Shown: in pieces, positions 1 to 8,220 of the stretch
How the letters are laid out: the number at the start of each line of letters is the position of its first letter
Position numbering within the stretch: the stretch's first letter is position 1
Assembly: GCA_025464925.1 (NCBI GenBank)
Contig: JAODMS010000033.1
Span: 1 to 37,661 of the forward strand
DNA length: 37,661 nucleotides
Direction: 5' to 3'
Source of the DNA: Arthrobacter sp.
GTDB lineage: Bacteria > Actinomycetota > Actinomycetes > Actinomycetales > Micrococcaceae
Notes under the pieces: model-generated
Told to the model about the DNA's origin: nothing
The model's input: the letters and a program-made list of their open reading frames with translations, nothing else
Database searches by the model: none
Position numbers and translations under genes: made by a program

Positions 1-24
1 CCACATCCCTGTGCGAGTTTAACG

Positions 25-435
25 GTGCTGGCCACCAAGAACCGTCTGCGGACATCAACCGATTTTTCAACAACTGTACGTTCCGGCGTCCGCAATGGAC
101 GCCGGAACTTAGTGTTATATACGGCAGCTCTCACATCCGATGAACCCAGCCGGATCGGGTTCATCGTTTCCAAGAGTGTCGGGAACGCTGTGGTCAGGAA
201 CCTCGTTAAGAGGAGACTGAGAGAAGCCGGTGCCTTGTCGCTGCAGAAATACGGTAACGGGTTGGCCATTGTGGTCCGGGCCTTGCCTGCTGCGGCGGAT
301 GCCAGCTGGGATCAACTGCTCTTTGACTATGATGCCGCTTTGGAAACAGCCACGAAACGGCTGGGCAGCCGCCTTCCACGGGCTGCTTCACCAGTTTCTG
401 ACAAGACAACAGAGGAAGGGACCCCGCGTGCGTAA
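25..435 (+). CDS. rnpA: Ribonuclease P protein component
   Basis: This is the small basic protein subunit of RNase P, which works with the catalytic RNA to remove 5' leaders from precursor tRNAs. The 136-residue product has the usual family length, or slightly more because of an acidic C-terminal tail. The family signature is visible at about residues 58-68 as RNLVKRRLRE, preceded by the conserved GFIVSKSVGNAVVRN segment. The start is a GTG only 24 bases into the window, so the ribosome binding site and the expected upstream rpmH can barely be seen or lie outside. The stop codon overlaps the yidD start by 8 bases, which suggests translational coupling. Position next to yidD, yidC and jag is the standard origin-proximal order in bacteria. 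Confidence 0.97.
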   Translation: MLATKNRLRTSTDFSTTVRSGVRNGRRNLVLYTAALTSDEPSRIGFIVSKSVGNAVVRNLVKRRLREAGALSLQKYGNGLAIVVRALPAAADASWDQLLFDYDAALETATKRLGSRLPRAASPVSDKTTEEGTPRA

Positions 436-838
436 CTCAATTGCCGCCGCCGTCCCCCATCTGAAAGCAGCTACCCTGACATCGGCACTGCGCTGGTTGG
501 GAACTGCAAGCTGGAATTTGCCCCGCAGTGTCCTTATTCTGCTGTTGATGGCCTACCGCAAGGTTATTTCACCCCTGTACGGCCCGGTATGTCGATTCTT
601 TCCGAGCTGCTCCGCCTACGCGCTGGAAGCGATCACGGTCCACGGTGCCGTCAAGGGAAGTTGGCTCGCTGCCCGGCGTTTGTTGCGCTGTCATCCATGG
701 AATGCCGGTGGTGTGGACCACGTCCCCGCCGGTCACCGGGAGTGGCCCGAAGACCGCACCCCCACAATTGTTGTGCTGAACAATCCGGACAAGTACCTGG
801 CTGCTCAGGCTGATGGAGAAGGCCGCCTTGCGGCCTGA
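428..838 (+). CDS. yidD: Membrane protein insertion efficiency factor YidD
   Basis: YidD is a small peripheral membrane protein that assists YidC in inserting proteins into the cytoplasmic membrane. The 136-residue reading shows the family signature in order: AYRKVISPLYGPVCRFFPSC, then SAYALEAI, then HGAVKGSWLAARRLLRCHPW followed by GGVDHVP. The open frame continues upstream inside rnpA, but the GTG at 428 is the sensible start because it gives the N-terminus (MRNSIAAAVPHL) expected for a short YidD and overlaps rnpA by only 8 bases. The protein is longer than the roughly 85-residue E. coli form, with extra residues at both ends, as is common in actinobacteria. The cysteine pair and the CHPW motif are intact. 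The exact start is less certain than the identity. Confidence 0.93.
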   Translation: MRNSIAAAVPHLKAATLTSALRWLGTASWNLPRSVLILLLMAYRKVISPLYGPVCRFFPSCSAYALEAITVHGAVKGSWLAARRLLRCHPWNAGGVDHVPAGHREWPEDRTPTIVVLNNPDKYLAAQADGEGRLAA

Positions 839-854
839 CGAATAGGGATATCGT

Positions 855-1835
855 ATGGACTTCTTTGAAACAATCATGTTTCCGTTCAAGTGGCTTGTGT
901 CCGCCATCATGGTGGTGTTCCATGACGGACTCAGCGCCATGGGCATGCCGGCGGCCAACGGCTGGACCTGGACACTGTCCATCATCGGGCTGGTACTGGT
1001 CATCCGTGCCGCCCTGATCCCCGTGTTCATCAAGCAGATCAAGGCCCAGCGCGGCATGCAGCTCCTGCAGCCGGACCTGAAGAAGCTGCAGGACAAGTAC
1101 AAGGGCAAGACCGACCAGCTGTCCCGCCAGGCAATGGCCCAGGAACAGATGGCCATGTACAAGAAGCATGGGACCAACCCGTTCTCTGCCTGTCTCCCCA
1201 TGCTGATCCAGATGCCGTTCTTCTTTGCCCTCTTCACCGTGCTGTCCGGCATTACGGCAGCGGCCAAGGCGGGCAAAAGCATCGGCGCGATGAGCCACGA
1301 ACAGGTGGTCCAGTTCGACCAGTCGAGCATCTTCGGTGCCCCGCTATCCGCTACCCTGCTTCATGGCACCCCCCCGGGCGGCAACGTGATGGCGGTGTGG
1401 ATTCTTTCTATCGTGATGATCCTGGCCATGACGGCCTCGCAGTTCATCACCCAAAAGCAGATCATGGCCAAGAACATGTCCGAAGAGGCCATGGCGAGCC
1501 CGTTCATGCGCCAGCAGAAAATGATGCTTTACATCCTGCCGATCGTGTTCGGTGTCGGCGGCATCAACTTCCCCATCGGTGTCCTGATCTACTGGACCAC
1601 CACCAACCTCTGGACCATGGCGCAGCAGTTCTTCGTCATCCGCCGCATGCCGACGCCGGGATCCCCCGCAGCCAAGGCCCAGGCTGAGCGCCGTGCCGCC
1701 AAGGGCCTGCCGGCGCTGCCGCTGATGGGTGCGAAAAAAGCCGAGGCCGAGGCTGCCGCAACTGCCGCCGCCGCGGTTGTGGAGACCAAGAGCCAGCGGG
1801 TCCAGCCACAGCGCAAAAACAGGAAGAGGAAGTAA
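855..1835 (+). CDS. yidC: Membrane protein insertase YidC/Oxa1
   Basis: YidC is the Oxa1-family insertase that places membrane proteins into the cytoplasmic membrane, alone or with SecYEG. The 326-residue product has the five-helix core: a first hydrophobic helix at about residues 8-24, a second containing the conserved positively charged LVIRAALIP segment, a cytosolic helical hairpin (KAQRGMQLLQPDLKKLQDKY), and later helices with the NPFSACLPMLIQMP and FPIGVLIYWTTTNLW motifs. The C-terminal tail is alanine-rich and ends in KNRKRK, a basic ribosome-contacting tail typical of Gram-positive homologues without the large periplasmic domain. The ATG lies 16 bases after the yidD stop. The stop shares one base with the jag start (TAATG), so yidD, yidC and jag are probably co-translated. 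Confidence 0.97.
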   Translation: MDFFETIMFPFKWLVSAIMVVFHDGLSAMGMPAANGWTWTLSIIGLVLVIRAALIPVFIKQIKAQRGMQLLQPDLKKLQDKYKGKTDQLSRQAMAQEQMAMYKKHGTNPFSACLPMLIQMPFFFALFTVLSGITAAAKAGKSIGAMSHEQVVQFDQSSIFGAPLSATLLHGTPPGGNVMAVWILSIVMILAMTASQFITQKQIMAKNMSEEAMASPFMRQQKMMLYILPIVFGVGGINFPIGVLIYWTTTNLWTMAQQFFVIRRMPTPGSPAAKAQAERRAAKGLPALPLMGAKKAEAEAAATAAAAVVETKSQRVQPQRKNRKRK

Positions 1836-2425
1836 TGTCAGCCGAGAGCACTGAACACGCTATTTCCGCCGCCAGGGGCGAAGACCAGCACGACTCGCTG
1901 GAGGACAGCCAGGACGCTGTCCAGTCCTCGGAGGACGGTTCCGAGAAGGGTGTCTCCGCGAGCCGGCTGGAAGAAGAAGGCGACGTTGCCGCGGACTACC
2001 TCGAGGAACTGCTGGACATCGCTGATATTGATGGCGACATTGACATTGAAGTCCGCAACGGCCGCACCTACATTTCCATCGTCACAGAAGAGGAATCGGA
2101 CGGGCTGGCGAATCTCGTGGGAAATGATGGAGAAGTCCTGGAAGCCCTCCAGGAACTGACGCGCCTCTCCGTCCTGTCCGCGACGGAGAACCGTTCCCGC
2201 CTGGTGCTGGATATCAACGGTTACCGTGCGGAGCGCGCCGGCCACCTGCAGAAGATCGCAGAGGATGCTGTGGCATCCGTCAAAGACTCAGGCAAGGCCG
2301 TGGCCCTGGTGCCGATGAGCGCTTATGAACGAAAGATTGTCCACGACGCCGTCGCCGATCTGGGACTCTCCAGTGAGTCCGAAGGCGAAGGCGCCGACCG
2401 GCACATCGTCGTTTCCTCCGAGTGA
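1835..2425 (+). CDS. jag: Jag/KhpB-type RNA-binding protein (KH and R3H domains)
   Basis: This is a cytoplasmic RNA-binding protein of the Jag/KhpB (EloR) family, which in Firmicutes partners KhpA and affects cell elongation. The function in actinobacteria is less well defined. The 196-residue protein has a low-complexity acidic N-terminus (residues 1-60), a KH domain (about 62-130, including GNDGEVLEALQELTRL) and a C-terminal R3H domain whose hallmark Arg-x3-His is seen in YERKIVHDAV. The Jag_N domain of longer homologues is absent. It starts one base inside the yidC stop and its own TGA overlaps the rsmG start (GTGA), so it sits in the middle of a coupled operon. The equivalent in M. tuberculosis is Rv3920c, in the same order. 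Confidence 0.93.
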   Translation: MSAESTEHAISAARGEDQHDSLEDSQDAVQSSEDGSEKGVSASRLEEEGDVAADYLEELLDIADIDGDIDIEVRNGRTYISIVTEEESDGLANLVGNDGEVLEALQELTRLSVLSATENRSRLVLDINGYRAERAGHLQKIAEDAVASVKDSGKAVALVPMSAYERKIVHDAVADLGLSSESEGEGADRHIVVSSE

Positions 2426-3093
2426 ATCCGGTGGACAGTTTAATGATTGAAATTACTGCAGCCGAGCTGCAGGCCGCGCAGTCGATTTTCGGAGACCGCT
2501 TAGATCTGGCGAAGCGCTATGTGGAACATCTGGCCACGTCGGGAACCGAACGGGGACTGATTGGTCCGCGTGAAGTACCGCGACTGTGGAGCAGGCATGT
2601 GCTGAACTGTGCGGTCATCGAGAGCCAGATTGCCCACGGCAGCCATGTTGCCGATGTCGGCAGCGGCGCCGGGCTACCGGGACTGTGCCTTGCCATTGCC
2701 CGGCCGGATTTGGAACTGACCCTGATTGAGCCGTTGGAACGCCGGGTGATTTGGCTCCAGGAAGTGGTGGATGATCTGGGCCTGGACAATGTCACGATCA
2801 TGCGTACCCGAGCGGAACTCGCCGTGGGGATGATCGACGCCGATGTTGTCACGGCGCGCGCCGTGTCAGCCCTGTCGAATCTCGCCGGACTGACCATTCC
2901 GCTGCTTAACGGCAGGGGTGAAGTCGTCGCCATCAAGGGGCGCAGTGCCGGCGAGGAAATAGAAAAGGCAGCCAAGGTGATCCGGAAGCTGGGCGGCACC
3001 CAGACGTCCGTGGTGTTGGTGGGCCAGGAGCTGCTCGAAGAACCCACAACCGTTGTCCGAATCGTTGTGAACAAGCCTCAAAAGATTGCCTAG
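2422..3093 (+). CDS. rsmG: 16S rRNA (guanine-N7) methyltransferase RsmG
   Basis: RsmG (GidB) methylates N7 of G527 in 16S rRNA (E. coli numbering) using S-adenosylmethionine; loss of it gives low-level streptomycin resistance in several bacteria. The 223-residue product shows the Rossmann motif VADVGSGAGLPGL, the acidic strand end LTLIEPLERRVIWL and the downstream VTARAVSALSNL and VAIKGRSA motifs. The LWSRHVLNC segment before the Rossmann fold is also characteristic. The start is ambiguous: GTG at 2422 overlaps the jag stop by 4 bases, while an ATG at 2443 (MIEITAAEL) lies 21 bases later. I keep 2422 because the overlap fits coupled translation. It is the last gene before an 87-base gap and parA. 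Confidence 0.95.
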   Translation: MNPVDSLMIEITAAELQAAQSIFGDRLDLAKRYVEHLATSGTERGLIGPREVPRLWSRHVLNCAVIESQIAHGSHVADVGSGAGLPGLCLAIARPDLELTLIEPLERRVIWLQEVVDDLGLDNVTIMRTRAELAVGMIDADVVTARAVSALSNLAGLTIPLLNGRGEVVAIKGRSAGEEIEKAAKVIRKLGGTQTSVVLVGQELLEEPTTVVRIVVNKPQKIA

Positions 3094-3180
3094 CACCAGG
3101 CCCGGTGCCCTCGGAGTCTGAGGGGAAGCGGTTAGGCTAGTAACCGGCAGCAACAGCCGAATGAGAGTGAGTGTGTTCCA

Positions 3181-4248
3181 GTGACCAGTAGCGAAGCCTC
3201 CACACAACGGATCCCGCCGTTTGTGTCCTTGGGGTCCGCGCGCGCTTTTGTCGCGCCCGCCGCCGCTCCTGATTATTCCGGAAACCGCACGGCTTCGGTT
3301 GTAAAAAGCACCGGCAAGGCGAAGGTTTCACGTGAAACCGCGGTGTCCCCTGGCGGAAACGTTTTAGATTCCCTCGATGATTCCAGCCCCATTGCCCGGG
3401 AGCTGGCGCACGAAAACAAGCGACGTGAACGGCTGCTGGGACGGGAACTGCCGAAGCCGAAGAACACGCGGATCTTCACTGTTTCGAACCAAAAGGGCGG
3501 CGTTGGCAAGACCACCACAACGGTCAATATTGCTGCCGCTCTAGCTGCAGCAGGCCTCAACGTTCTGGTTATTGATATCGATCCTCAGGGGAATGCCTCC
3601 ACGGCGCTCGGCATCGACCATCACGCCGACGTTGACAGCATCTACGATGTCCTGATCAACGACATCCCGCTGAAGGACGTTGTGGCCCCATGCCCAGATA
3701 TCGCCAACCTGATCTGTGCGCCGGCTACCATTCACTTGGCCGGCGCTGAGATAGAGCTTGTCAGTCTCGTCGCGCGTGAACAGCGCCTGCGCCGGGCCAT
3801 CGACGTCTACTCCAAGGACCGTGCCAAGAACGGTGAGGAGCCGCTGGACTACATTTTCATCGACTGCCCTCCCAGCCTGGGGCTGCTGACCGTCAATGCA
3901 TTCTGCGCGGCCAGCGAGGTACTCATCCCGATTCAGTGCGAGTACTACGCACTGGAGGGCCTGAGCCAGCTGCTGAAAAACATCGAGATGATCCAGAAGC
4001 ATCTGAACGCAGACCTGGTTGTCTCGACGATTCTGCTGACTATGTATGACGGCCGCACAAACCTCGCCGCCCAGGTTGCAGCAGAGGTTCGAGAGCACTT
4101 CCCGGAGCAGGTCCTCGGCGCCGTGGTCCCGCGCTCGGTACGGATCTCCGAGGCACCCAGCTACCAGCAGACCGTCATGACGTACGACCCCTCGTCCACG
4201 GGGGCACTGTCATATTTGGAAGCCGCCGCGGAAATCGCTGGCCGTTAA
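3181..4248 (+). CDS. parA: Chromosome partitioning ATPase ParA (Soj)
   Basis: ParA is the deviant-Walker ATPase that binds nucleoid DNA and, with ParB on parS, moves replicated origins apart. The 355-residue protein has about 95 poorly conserved N-terminal residues, then IFTVSNQKGGVGKTTTTVN, with the deviant Walker A (KGGVGKT) at residues 105-111. Walker B-like DYIFIDCPPSLG and the VLIPIQCEYYALEGL region follow. The N-terminal extension includes SSPIARELAHENKRRERLLGRE, which I recognise as common in actinobacterial ParA. The GTG at 3181 has only a weak purine-rich sequence upstream (GAGTGAG). A perfect 14-base parS is inside the gene at 3325-3338 and is translated as part of VSRET. parB follows after 68 bases. 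The N-terminal start is the least certain part. Confidence 0.96.
   Translation: MTSSEASTQRIPPFVSLGSARAFVAPAAAPDYSGNRTASVVKSTGKAKVSRETAVSPGGNVLDSLDDSSPIARELAHENKRRERLLGRELPKPKNTRIFTVSNQKGGVGKTTTTVNIAAALAAAGLNVLVIDIDPQGNASTALGIDHHADVDSIYDVLINDIPLKDVVAPCPDIANLICAPATIHLAGAEIELVSLVAREQRLRRAIDVYSKDRAKNGEEPLDYIFIDCPPSLGLLTVNAFCAASEVLIPIQCEYYALEGLSQLLKNIEMIQKHLNADLVVSTILLTMYDGRTNLAAQVAAEVREHFPEQVLGAVVPRSVRISEAPSYQQTVMTYDPSSTGALSYLEAAAEIAGR
3325..3338. promoter_or_regulatory. parS site inside parA
   Basis: Exact GTTTCACGTGAAAC palindrome, the core of the ParB-binding parS consensus conserved across most bacteria. Flanks are g and c, so the palindrome is 16 bases long. It falls in the variable N-terminal extension of parA and is read as V-S-R-E-T. 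ParB loading here could place the ParB complex on its own operon; any effect on parAB transcription is inference. Confidence 0.92.
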
Positions 4249-4316
4249 CGTCTTTTCAAGAATTGCACTAGCCAGAGCCAGGTGATGCCGGGCTCTTCCA
4301 CTGGAGGGATCTATCC

Positions 4317-5531
4317 ATGAGCGATAAGCGACGCGGCCTCGGCCGTGGACTTGGCGCACTCATTCCAAGTTCCGCCTCGGCTAACGAATCCGTGGCCGGT
4401 CCAGGACCGTCCCGGCCCGTGGATCTTTTTTTCCCTGAAGCACGGAAGAGGGCTTCCGGCGCAGCTGCGATGGTGAGCGACGAGGTTCTGGACAAGCCGC
4501 AGCAGGATGCTGCAGGGGCGCAGAAATTGTCCACCGTGGATCCCTCCGCTGAATCCTTGGACGCAGCCAGTCCTGCAGGGAAGACGACTGCAAAAAAGAC
4601 GCCGGCAGGTAAATCGACCGTAGCAAAGCCTGTTCCCCCCGCGGCCGCCGCGCAGGAGGCGCCGGAAATGCATGGCAAATCCGAAGCCGGGTCCGGGGTG
4701 GAACTGGTCGACGTGCCAGGCGTCTGGTTCGCGGAAATACGCGTCACGGATATCCACCCCAACCGCAAACAACCGCGTTCCGTCTTCGATGAGGACGACA
4801 TGGCCGAGTTGGTCCACTCGGTCAGGGAAATTGGCGTCCTCCAGCCAATTGTCGTCCGAACTTCAACCGAAGAGGGTGGGGAACCCTATGAACTGGTGAT
4901 GGGTGAACGCCGCTGGCGTGCAGTCCAAGCCGCGGGCCTGGAGACTATACCCGCAATTGTCCGCGATACCACTGATGATGACCTGTTGCGCGATGCCTTG
5001 CTGGAGAACCTCCACCGGAGCCAACTGAACCCACTCGAGGAGGCAGCGGCCTACCAGCAGTTGCTGGAGGATTTTGGAACAACGCACGAGCAGCTCGCTG
5101 ACCGGATTGGCCGTTCGCGCCCTCAGGTATCCAACACCCTCCGCTTGCTGAAGCTCCCGCCGCTGGTGCAGCGCCGGGTAGCAGCCGGTGTCATCTCTGC
5201 TGGCCACGCCCGTGCACTTCTGGCGCTGCCCGACGCGGCAGCAATGGAGCGGCTTGCCCAGAAGATAGTCTCCGAAGGCATGTCGGTCCGGGCAACCGAA
5301 GAAGCAGTGACGCTTTATCAGAGTTCCGATGCCCCCGCCAAGAACAACATTCCGCGACCCGGCGCGCGCCATGAGCGGCTCGACTACCTGGCTTCGTCGC
5401 TTTCCGACCGTCTTGATACCAACGTCAAGATTTCGCTGGGTGCTCGAAAAGGTCGGGTCAGCATTGAGTTCGCCAGCGTGGAGGATCTCAACAGAATTAT
5501 GGACGTACTGACGCCCGGTGCAGCCAGGTAG
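4317..5531 (+). CDS. parB: Chromosome partitioning protein ParB (Spo0J)
   Basis: ParB is the CTP-dependent clamp that loads at parS, spreads along DNA and stimulates ParA. The 404-residue protein begins with the ParA-interacting motif [17 protein letters not shown] low-complexity Ala/Pro/Lys linker follows (about residues 20-130), then the N-terminal CTPase core with [10 protein letters not shown] and the GERRWRA motif (C-motif 2). Next come [20 protein letters not shown] and a helix-turn-helix around [20 protein letters not shown], and finally a C-terminal dimerisation segment ending in LTPGAAR. The ATG at 4317 has a clear GGAGG nine bases upstream. A terminator-like hairpin follows 29 bases after the stop. 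The neighbouring cluster of parS sites is the expected target. The long linker is typical of high-GC homologues. Confidence 0.97.
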   Translation: MSDKRRGLGRGLGALIPSSASANESVAGPGPSRPVDLFFPEARKRASGAAAMVSDEVLDKPQQDAAGAQKLSTVDPSAESLDAASPAGKTTAKKTPAGKSTVAKPVPPAAAAQEAPEMHGKSEAGSGVELVDVPGVWFAEIRVTDIHPNRKQPRSVFDEDDMAELVHSVREIGVLQPIVVRTSTEEGGEPYELVMGERRWRAVQAAGLETIPAIVRDTTDDDLLRDALLENLHRSQLNPLEEAAAYQQLLEDFGTTHEQLADRIGRSRPQVSNTLRLLKLPPLVQRRVAAGVISAGHARALLALPDAAAMERLAQKIVSEGMSVRATEEAVTLYQSSDAPAKNNIPRPGARHERLDYLASSLSDRLDTNVKISLGARKGRVSIEFASVEDLNRIMDVLTPGAAR

Positions 5532-5560
5532 TACAAAGTTCACACGTTTTATGTGAGATA

Positions 5561-5586
5561 GGGCCGGTTTCACGTTAAACCGGCCC
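5561..5586 (+). terminator. Hairpin terminator after parB (embeds a parS-like core)
   Basis: A perfect 10-base inverted repeat, GGGCCGGTTT and AAACCGGCCC, flanks a 6-base loop (CACGTT). It begins 29 bases after the parB stop. It is followed by TTGGCTT rather than a pure U run, so termination strength is uncertain. The centre reads GTTTCACGTTAAAC, one base away from parS, so the same bases may serve as RNA hairpin and ParB site. Confidence 0.7.
5567..5580. promoter_or_regulatory. Degenerate parS (one mismatch)
   Basis: GTTTCACGTTAAAC differs from the exact parS core at one position (G to T in the second half). It lies within the hairpin after parB. It may be a weak ParB site or a decayed parS; sequence alone cannot decide. 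Confidence 0.5.
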
Positions 5587-5800
5587 TTGGCTTGGCTGCG
5601 GAAGCGTACGGCACGCCCTGCCGGCCACTCCGCTGGGTACGTCTGTGAGCCTGATTCCGCCGCGCCATGTTCTTGGCCGCCCGCCCGGCTCTCCGGGCCC
5701 TGACGGTCGCCCGCCGGGCCTGCGATGGGGCCACGGGGCCGGGGATGAGAATGGCCACTCCGATCCATGATGCGGCCTACCGGCGGGGAAGCCTTCCTGT

Positions 5801-5814
5801 GTTTCACGTGAAAC
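5801..5814. promoter_or_regulatory. parS site
   Basis: Exact GTTTCACGTGAAAC with T and A flanks, giving the full 16-base consensus. It lies 270 bases after the parB stop. Confidence 0.95.
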
Positions 5815-6483
5815 AGCGGGAAGCCGCCTGGTTCCCGTCCCTCAGTGATTTGTTAGACGGTGCACGGAAGGCGCCACATGATTGCTTGTGTGGCCTCAGC
5901 GGCCCGGTCGCACATACCGCAGCGGGACTGGGCACCTCCGACAGACGGCAGATCGGTGGCCCGGACGGTTCCGGGCCCGGGAATGTTTCGCCTGCATCAG
6001 GGCAGTGATCAGGCTGTTCGGCGACGTTCCACCTCCGGTATCACCCGCGTCTCGCTCCCCCCGCGGGCTTTTTCAGCAGCAGAAATTCCCTTTGGCTGGT
6101 AGACAATCTGTATTTTGAGCGCCGGACTCCGGTCCTTTCGTAGGGGCTCGCTCCATCCCAGGCTGCCCAAGATCCGGGACGCGGCTGGCTGTCGCGCCAG
6201 GAACCGCGGGTGCGCTGTTTCGAGCAGGACCGGCCAATAACGTGGAGTAGGCGGGGGTAAGGGCTGGCAGCCTTCCTCGGGGGCTTCTAAGCGGACGGAG
6301 GTGTCTGAATCTGGGACGCGTGGTCACCTCCCCGCAGGCTTCGATATGCGTAGGGAATGGAAGGCGGGCCATTGCTCTGCTGGTAATCATGCCCCAATCG
6401 GGAGTAGGCAGTATCCGCGGTTGCGCCCGTGGGCTGAGGTAGTGGAAATCGGGTCTGGACCACAGTCTACTGGCGAGAAGATC

Positions 6484-6528
6484 CGTGGATAACGCAGTGT
6501 ATATCTCAGTGGAAACAGCTGTGGATAA
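6484..6528 (-). promoter_or_regulatory. Two DnaA-box-like 9-mers beside an AT-rich patch
   Basis: Read on the minus strand, 6520-6528 is an exact TTATCCACA box and 6484-6492 is TTATCCACG (one mismatch). Downstream on the plus strand, 6525-6540 is AT-rich for this genome (ataaaattgcaaaatt). Both boxes have the same orientation. DnaA binding is inferred from the known consensus; function is untested. Confidence 0.6.
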
Positions 6529-6635
6529 AATTGCAAAATTGTCCCGTCTGCAAGTTTTCGGTACCCGGATGTCCTAACCGCCCGTTCCCGGTGGCGAGCT
6601 GCAGCCCGGTGGTCTGCGCGTACAGAACGTCTTCC

Positions 6636-6649
6636 GTTTCACGTGAAAC
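6636..6649. promoter_or_regulatory. parS site
   Basis: Exact GTTTCACGTGAAAC core with C and A flanks, lying between the two groups of DnaA-box-like sequences. Confidence 0.94.
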
Positions 6650-6882
6650 ATCACCTTTGTACGAGTGGGAGGACATCGTTATAGCCGGGACACGCTGGCA
6701 AAATCGCCCAGCCACGGTTAATTTCTGGCACTCCGGCAGCGCGGAGCGCAGTAAGTGTATGCCTGATCCCCATTATTCGTCCGCTTGCTAGCCCCACGGC
6801 TGCAGGCTATGTGCGGGCTAGGCGATCCCCCAGCCCGTTCCGCGGTTAAGCGTTTCTCAGCTGTGAGCAACACCTCACTGGC

Positions 6883-6916
6883 TGTGGATAAGAGTGTGAA
6901 TATCTGCTGTGGACAA
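6883..6916 (-). promoter_or_regulatory. Three DnaA-box-like 9-mers
   Basis: On the minus strand, 6883-6891 is exact TTATCCACA, 6895-6903 is ATATTCACA (one mismatch) and 6908-6916 is TTGTCCACA, the form preferred in high-GC actinobacteria such as Streptomyces. All three face the same way as the boxes at 6484-6528 and lie within 34 bases, which is unlikely by chance in DNA of this composition. Confidence 0.62.
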
Positions 6917-7082
6917 CTTGGGGACCAAGGCCACTGTGGTGTGGGCCGAGGTAAGTCAGAGACGGCCTTGATCTGGCGGCTGCGCAGGCCTGGTCGAGGA
7001 GTTCACTATCCTGCCTGCCCCGGTTCGGAGCCCCCGGAGTCAATCCTTTCACCATGGATGACGTTGCCCTGAAGGGCGATAT

Positions 7083-7096
7083 GTTTCACGTGAAAC
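7083..7096. promoter_or_regulatory. parS site
   Basis: Exact GTTTCACGTGAAAC core, flanked by T on both sides. Confidence 0.94.
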
Positions 7097-7934
7097 TAAG
7101 TTGCATCATGCACGCAACCCGTGAATTCTGCGTTGACGGGACTTGGCCACAGCCTGCTGTATCGCTGCCTGACCAGGCCTAGGTAGGCCCACGCGGCCGG
7201 AGTCCTGCCCGCAGGCCCGGACGAGTGTTCGCCCACCTGTACAGCGTCTCTCGCACCGGCAAGGCTCCTTGAGTCTGCCCCGGTGGTGTAAGCCCGGCAA
7301 CAGGACAGGCTGCAGGGAGTTGATGCGCGCCGGTTTCCCCGGTGAGGGTCCTAGTGCAGCGGTCGATCGTTGCTGGCACACGCGGTGTCCCGAGGGCCGC
7401 AAACCACCGCTACCTATCGTGCATGGAGGGAAGCGGATCCGGCAGCGGCTGGGTTCTAAGCAGTGCCGCCAACCTTGTAGTGCTGGATACGTCCGGGACG
7501 CACCCCGACGGGACCACAGCGTGCTAGGCCTGAGGCGGCTAGTCAAGCCTTCTGGAAGACTTGGCGTGTTCTCATTCGTCCCAACTGATCCGAGTGGCCC
7601 ACGCGCTCTGCAACTCGGTGTAGCGTTCCAACGCTTAGGTACCTACGACCCCCTCAGGGAAAGCCACTTATCAGCCCTATTCGCCACCCACGGACAAAGT
7701 ACGGCGAAAGTGCAGGGGCGATCCCCTTTCGTCTCGGGACCCCACAACCCGAGTCCGGATCTGAACTTGCCACCCTTCACTTCAGAGTTGGCAGTGTCGT
7801 ACGGGGAGGCCGCGACCAGCCATCTGACAAGCCTAATGTCCTATAAAGTCCGTGGCCTTCTAGCTAAGGCACTCGGGCCGTAGTGACGTGCTCTTCCTCC
7901 GGATAAGCAACGTGCACCCGACTTTAGGGGTCAT

Positions 7935-7948
7935 GTTTCACGTGAAAC
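7935..7948. promoter_or_regulatory. parS site
   Basis: Exact core; the palindrome extends to 18 bases (AT on the left, AT on the right). Confidence 0.95.
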
Positions 7949-8093
7949 ATGCGGACCGCGGTAGCCATTCGGCGACGGATAGGGGACTGATCGAATAGCT
8001 TTCACTCCGACAGGCAGGCAGCGGGCCTCCTCATAAGGATTATGCAAGGGCTTGGAATGACTTCCGGACCCGACGGCAGCGGCTTCCCTGATT

Positions 8094-8107
8094 GTTTCAC
8101 GTGAAAC
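8094..8107. promoter_or_regulatory. parS site
   Basis: Exact core; the palindrome extends to 18 bases (TT and AA flanks). It is 145 bases from the preceding parS, the closest pair in the array, and 113 bases before the first transposase relic. Confidence 0.95.
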
Positions 8108-8220
8108 AAGGCACCTCCTCGCGTAAACTCACGGGATAGGTCCGCGGGGGATGCGTGGCCTCAGGGGAAAAGGTCCGGAAAAGGGCGGGTAGCGGGCATC
8201 CTTGAGGGATGTGACTGACG

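Larger units (their letters stand above)
5587..8220. other. Gene-free centromere-like zone carrying the parS array
   Basis: I find no credible gene in these 2.6 kb. Open frames up to about 200 codons exist on both strands but lack family motifs, a convincing ribosome binding site or high-GC codon pattern, and their translations are rich in Arg, Pro, Cys and Trp, as expected for noncoding high-GC DNA. What the stretch does hold is five exact parS sites (5801, 6636, 7083, 7935, 8094) and a cluster of DnaA-box-like 9-mers (6484-6916) with a short AT-rich patch at 6520-6540. In M. tuberculosis the corresponding interval between parB and the thioredoxin genes contains cwlM and Rv3916c; neither is recognisable here. 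Confidence 0.7.

Noticed and set aside
7106..7546. 146-codon minus-strand frame in the parS zone
   Set aside because: Arg/Pro/Cys-rich, no motif, overlaps the equally unlikely plus-strand frame at 7269-7883.
7269..7883. 204-codon open frame in the parS zone
   Set aside because: No start with a ribosome binding site, no family motif, and a high Arg/Pro/Cys/Trp composition unlike real genes in the window.
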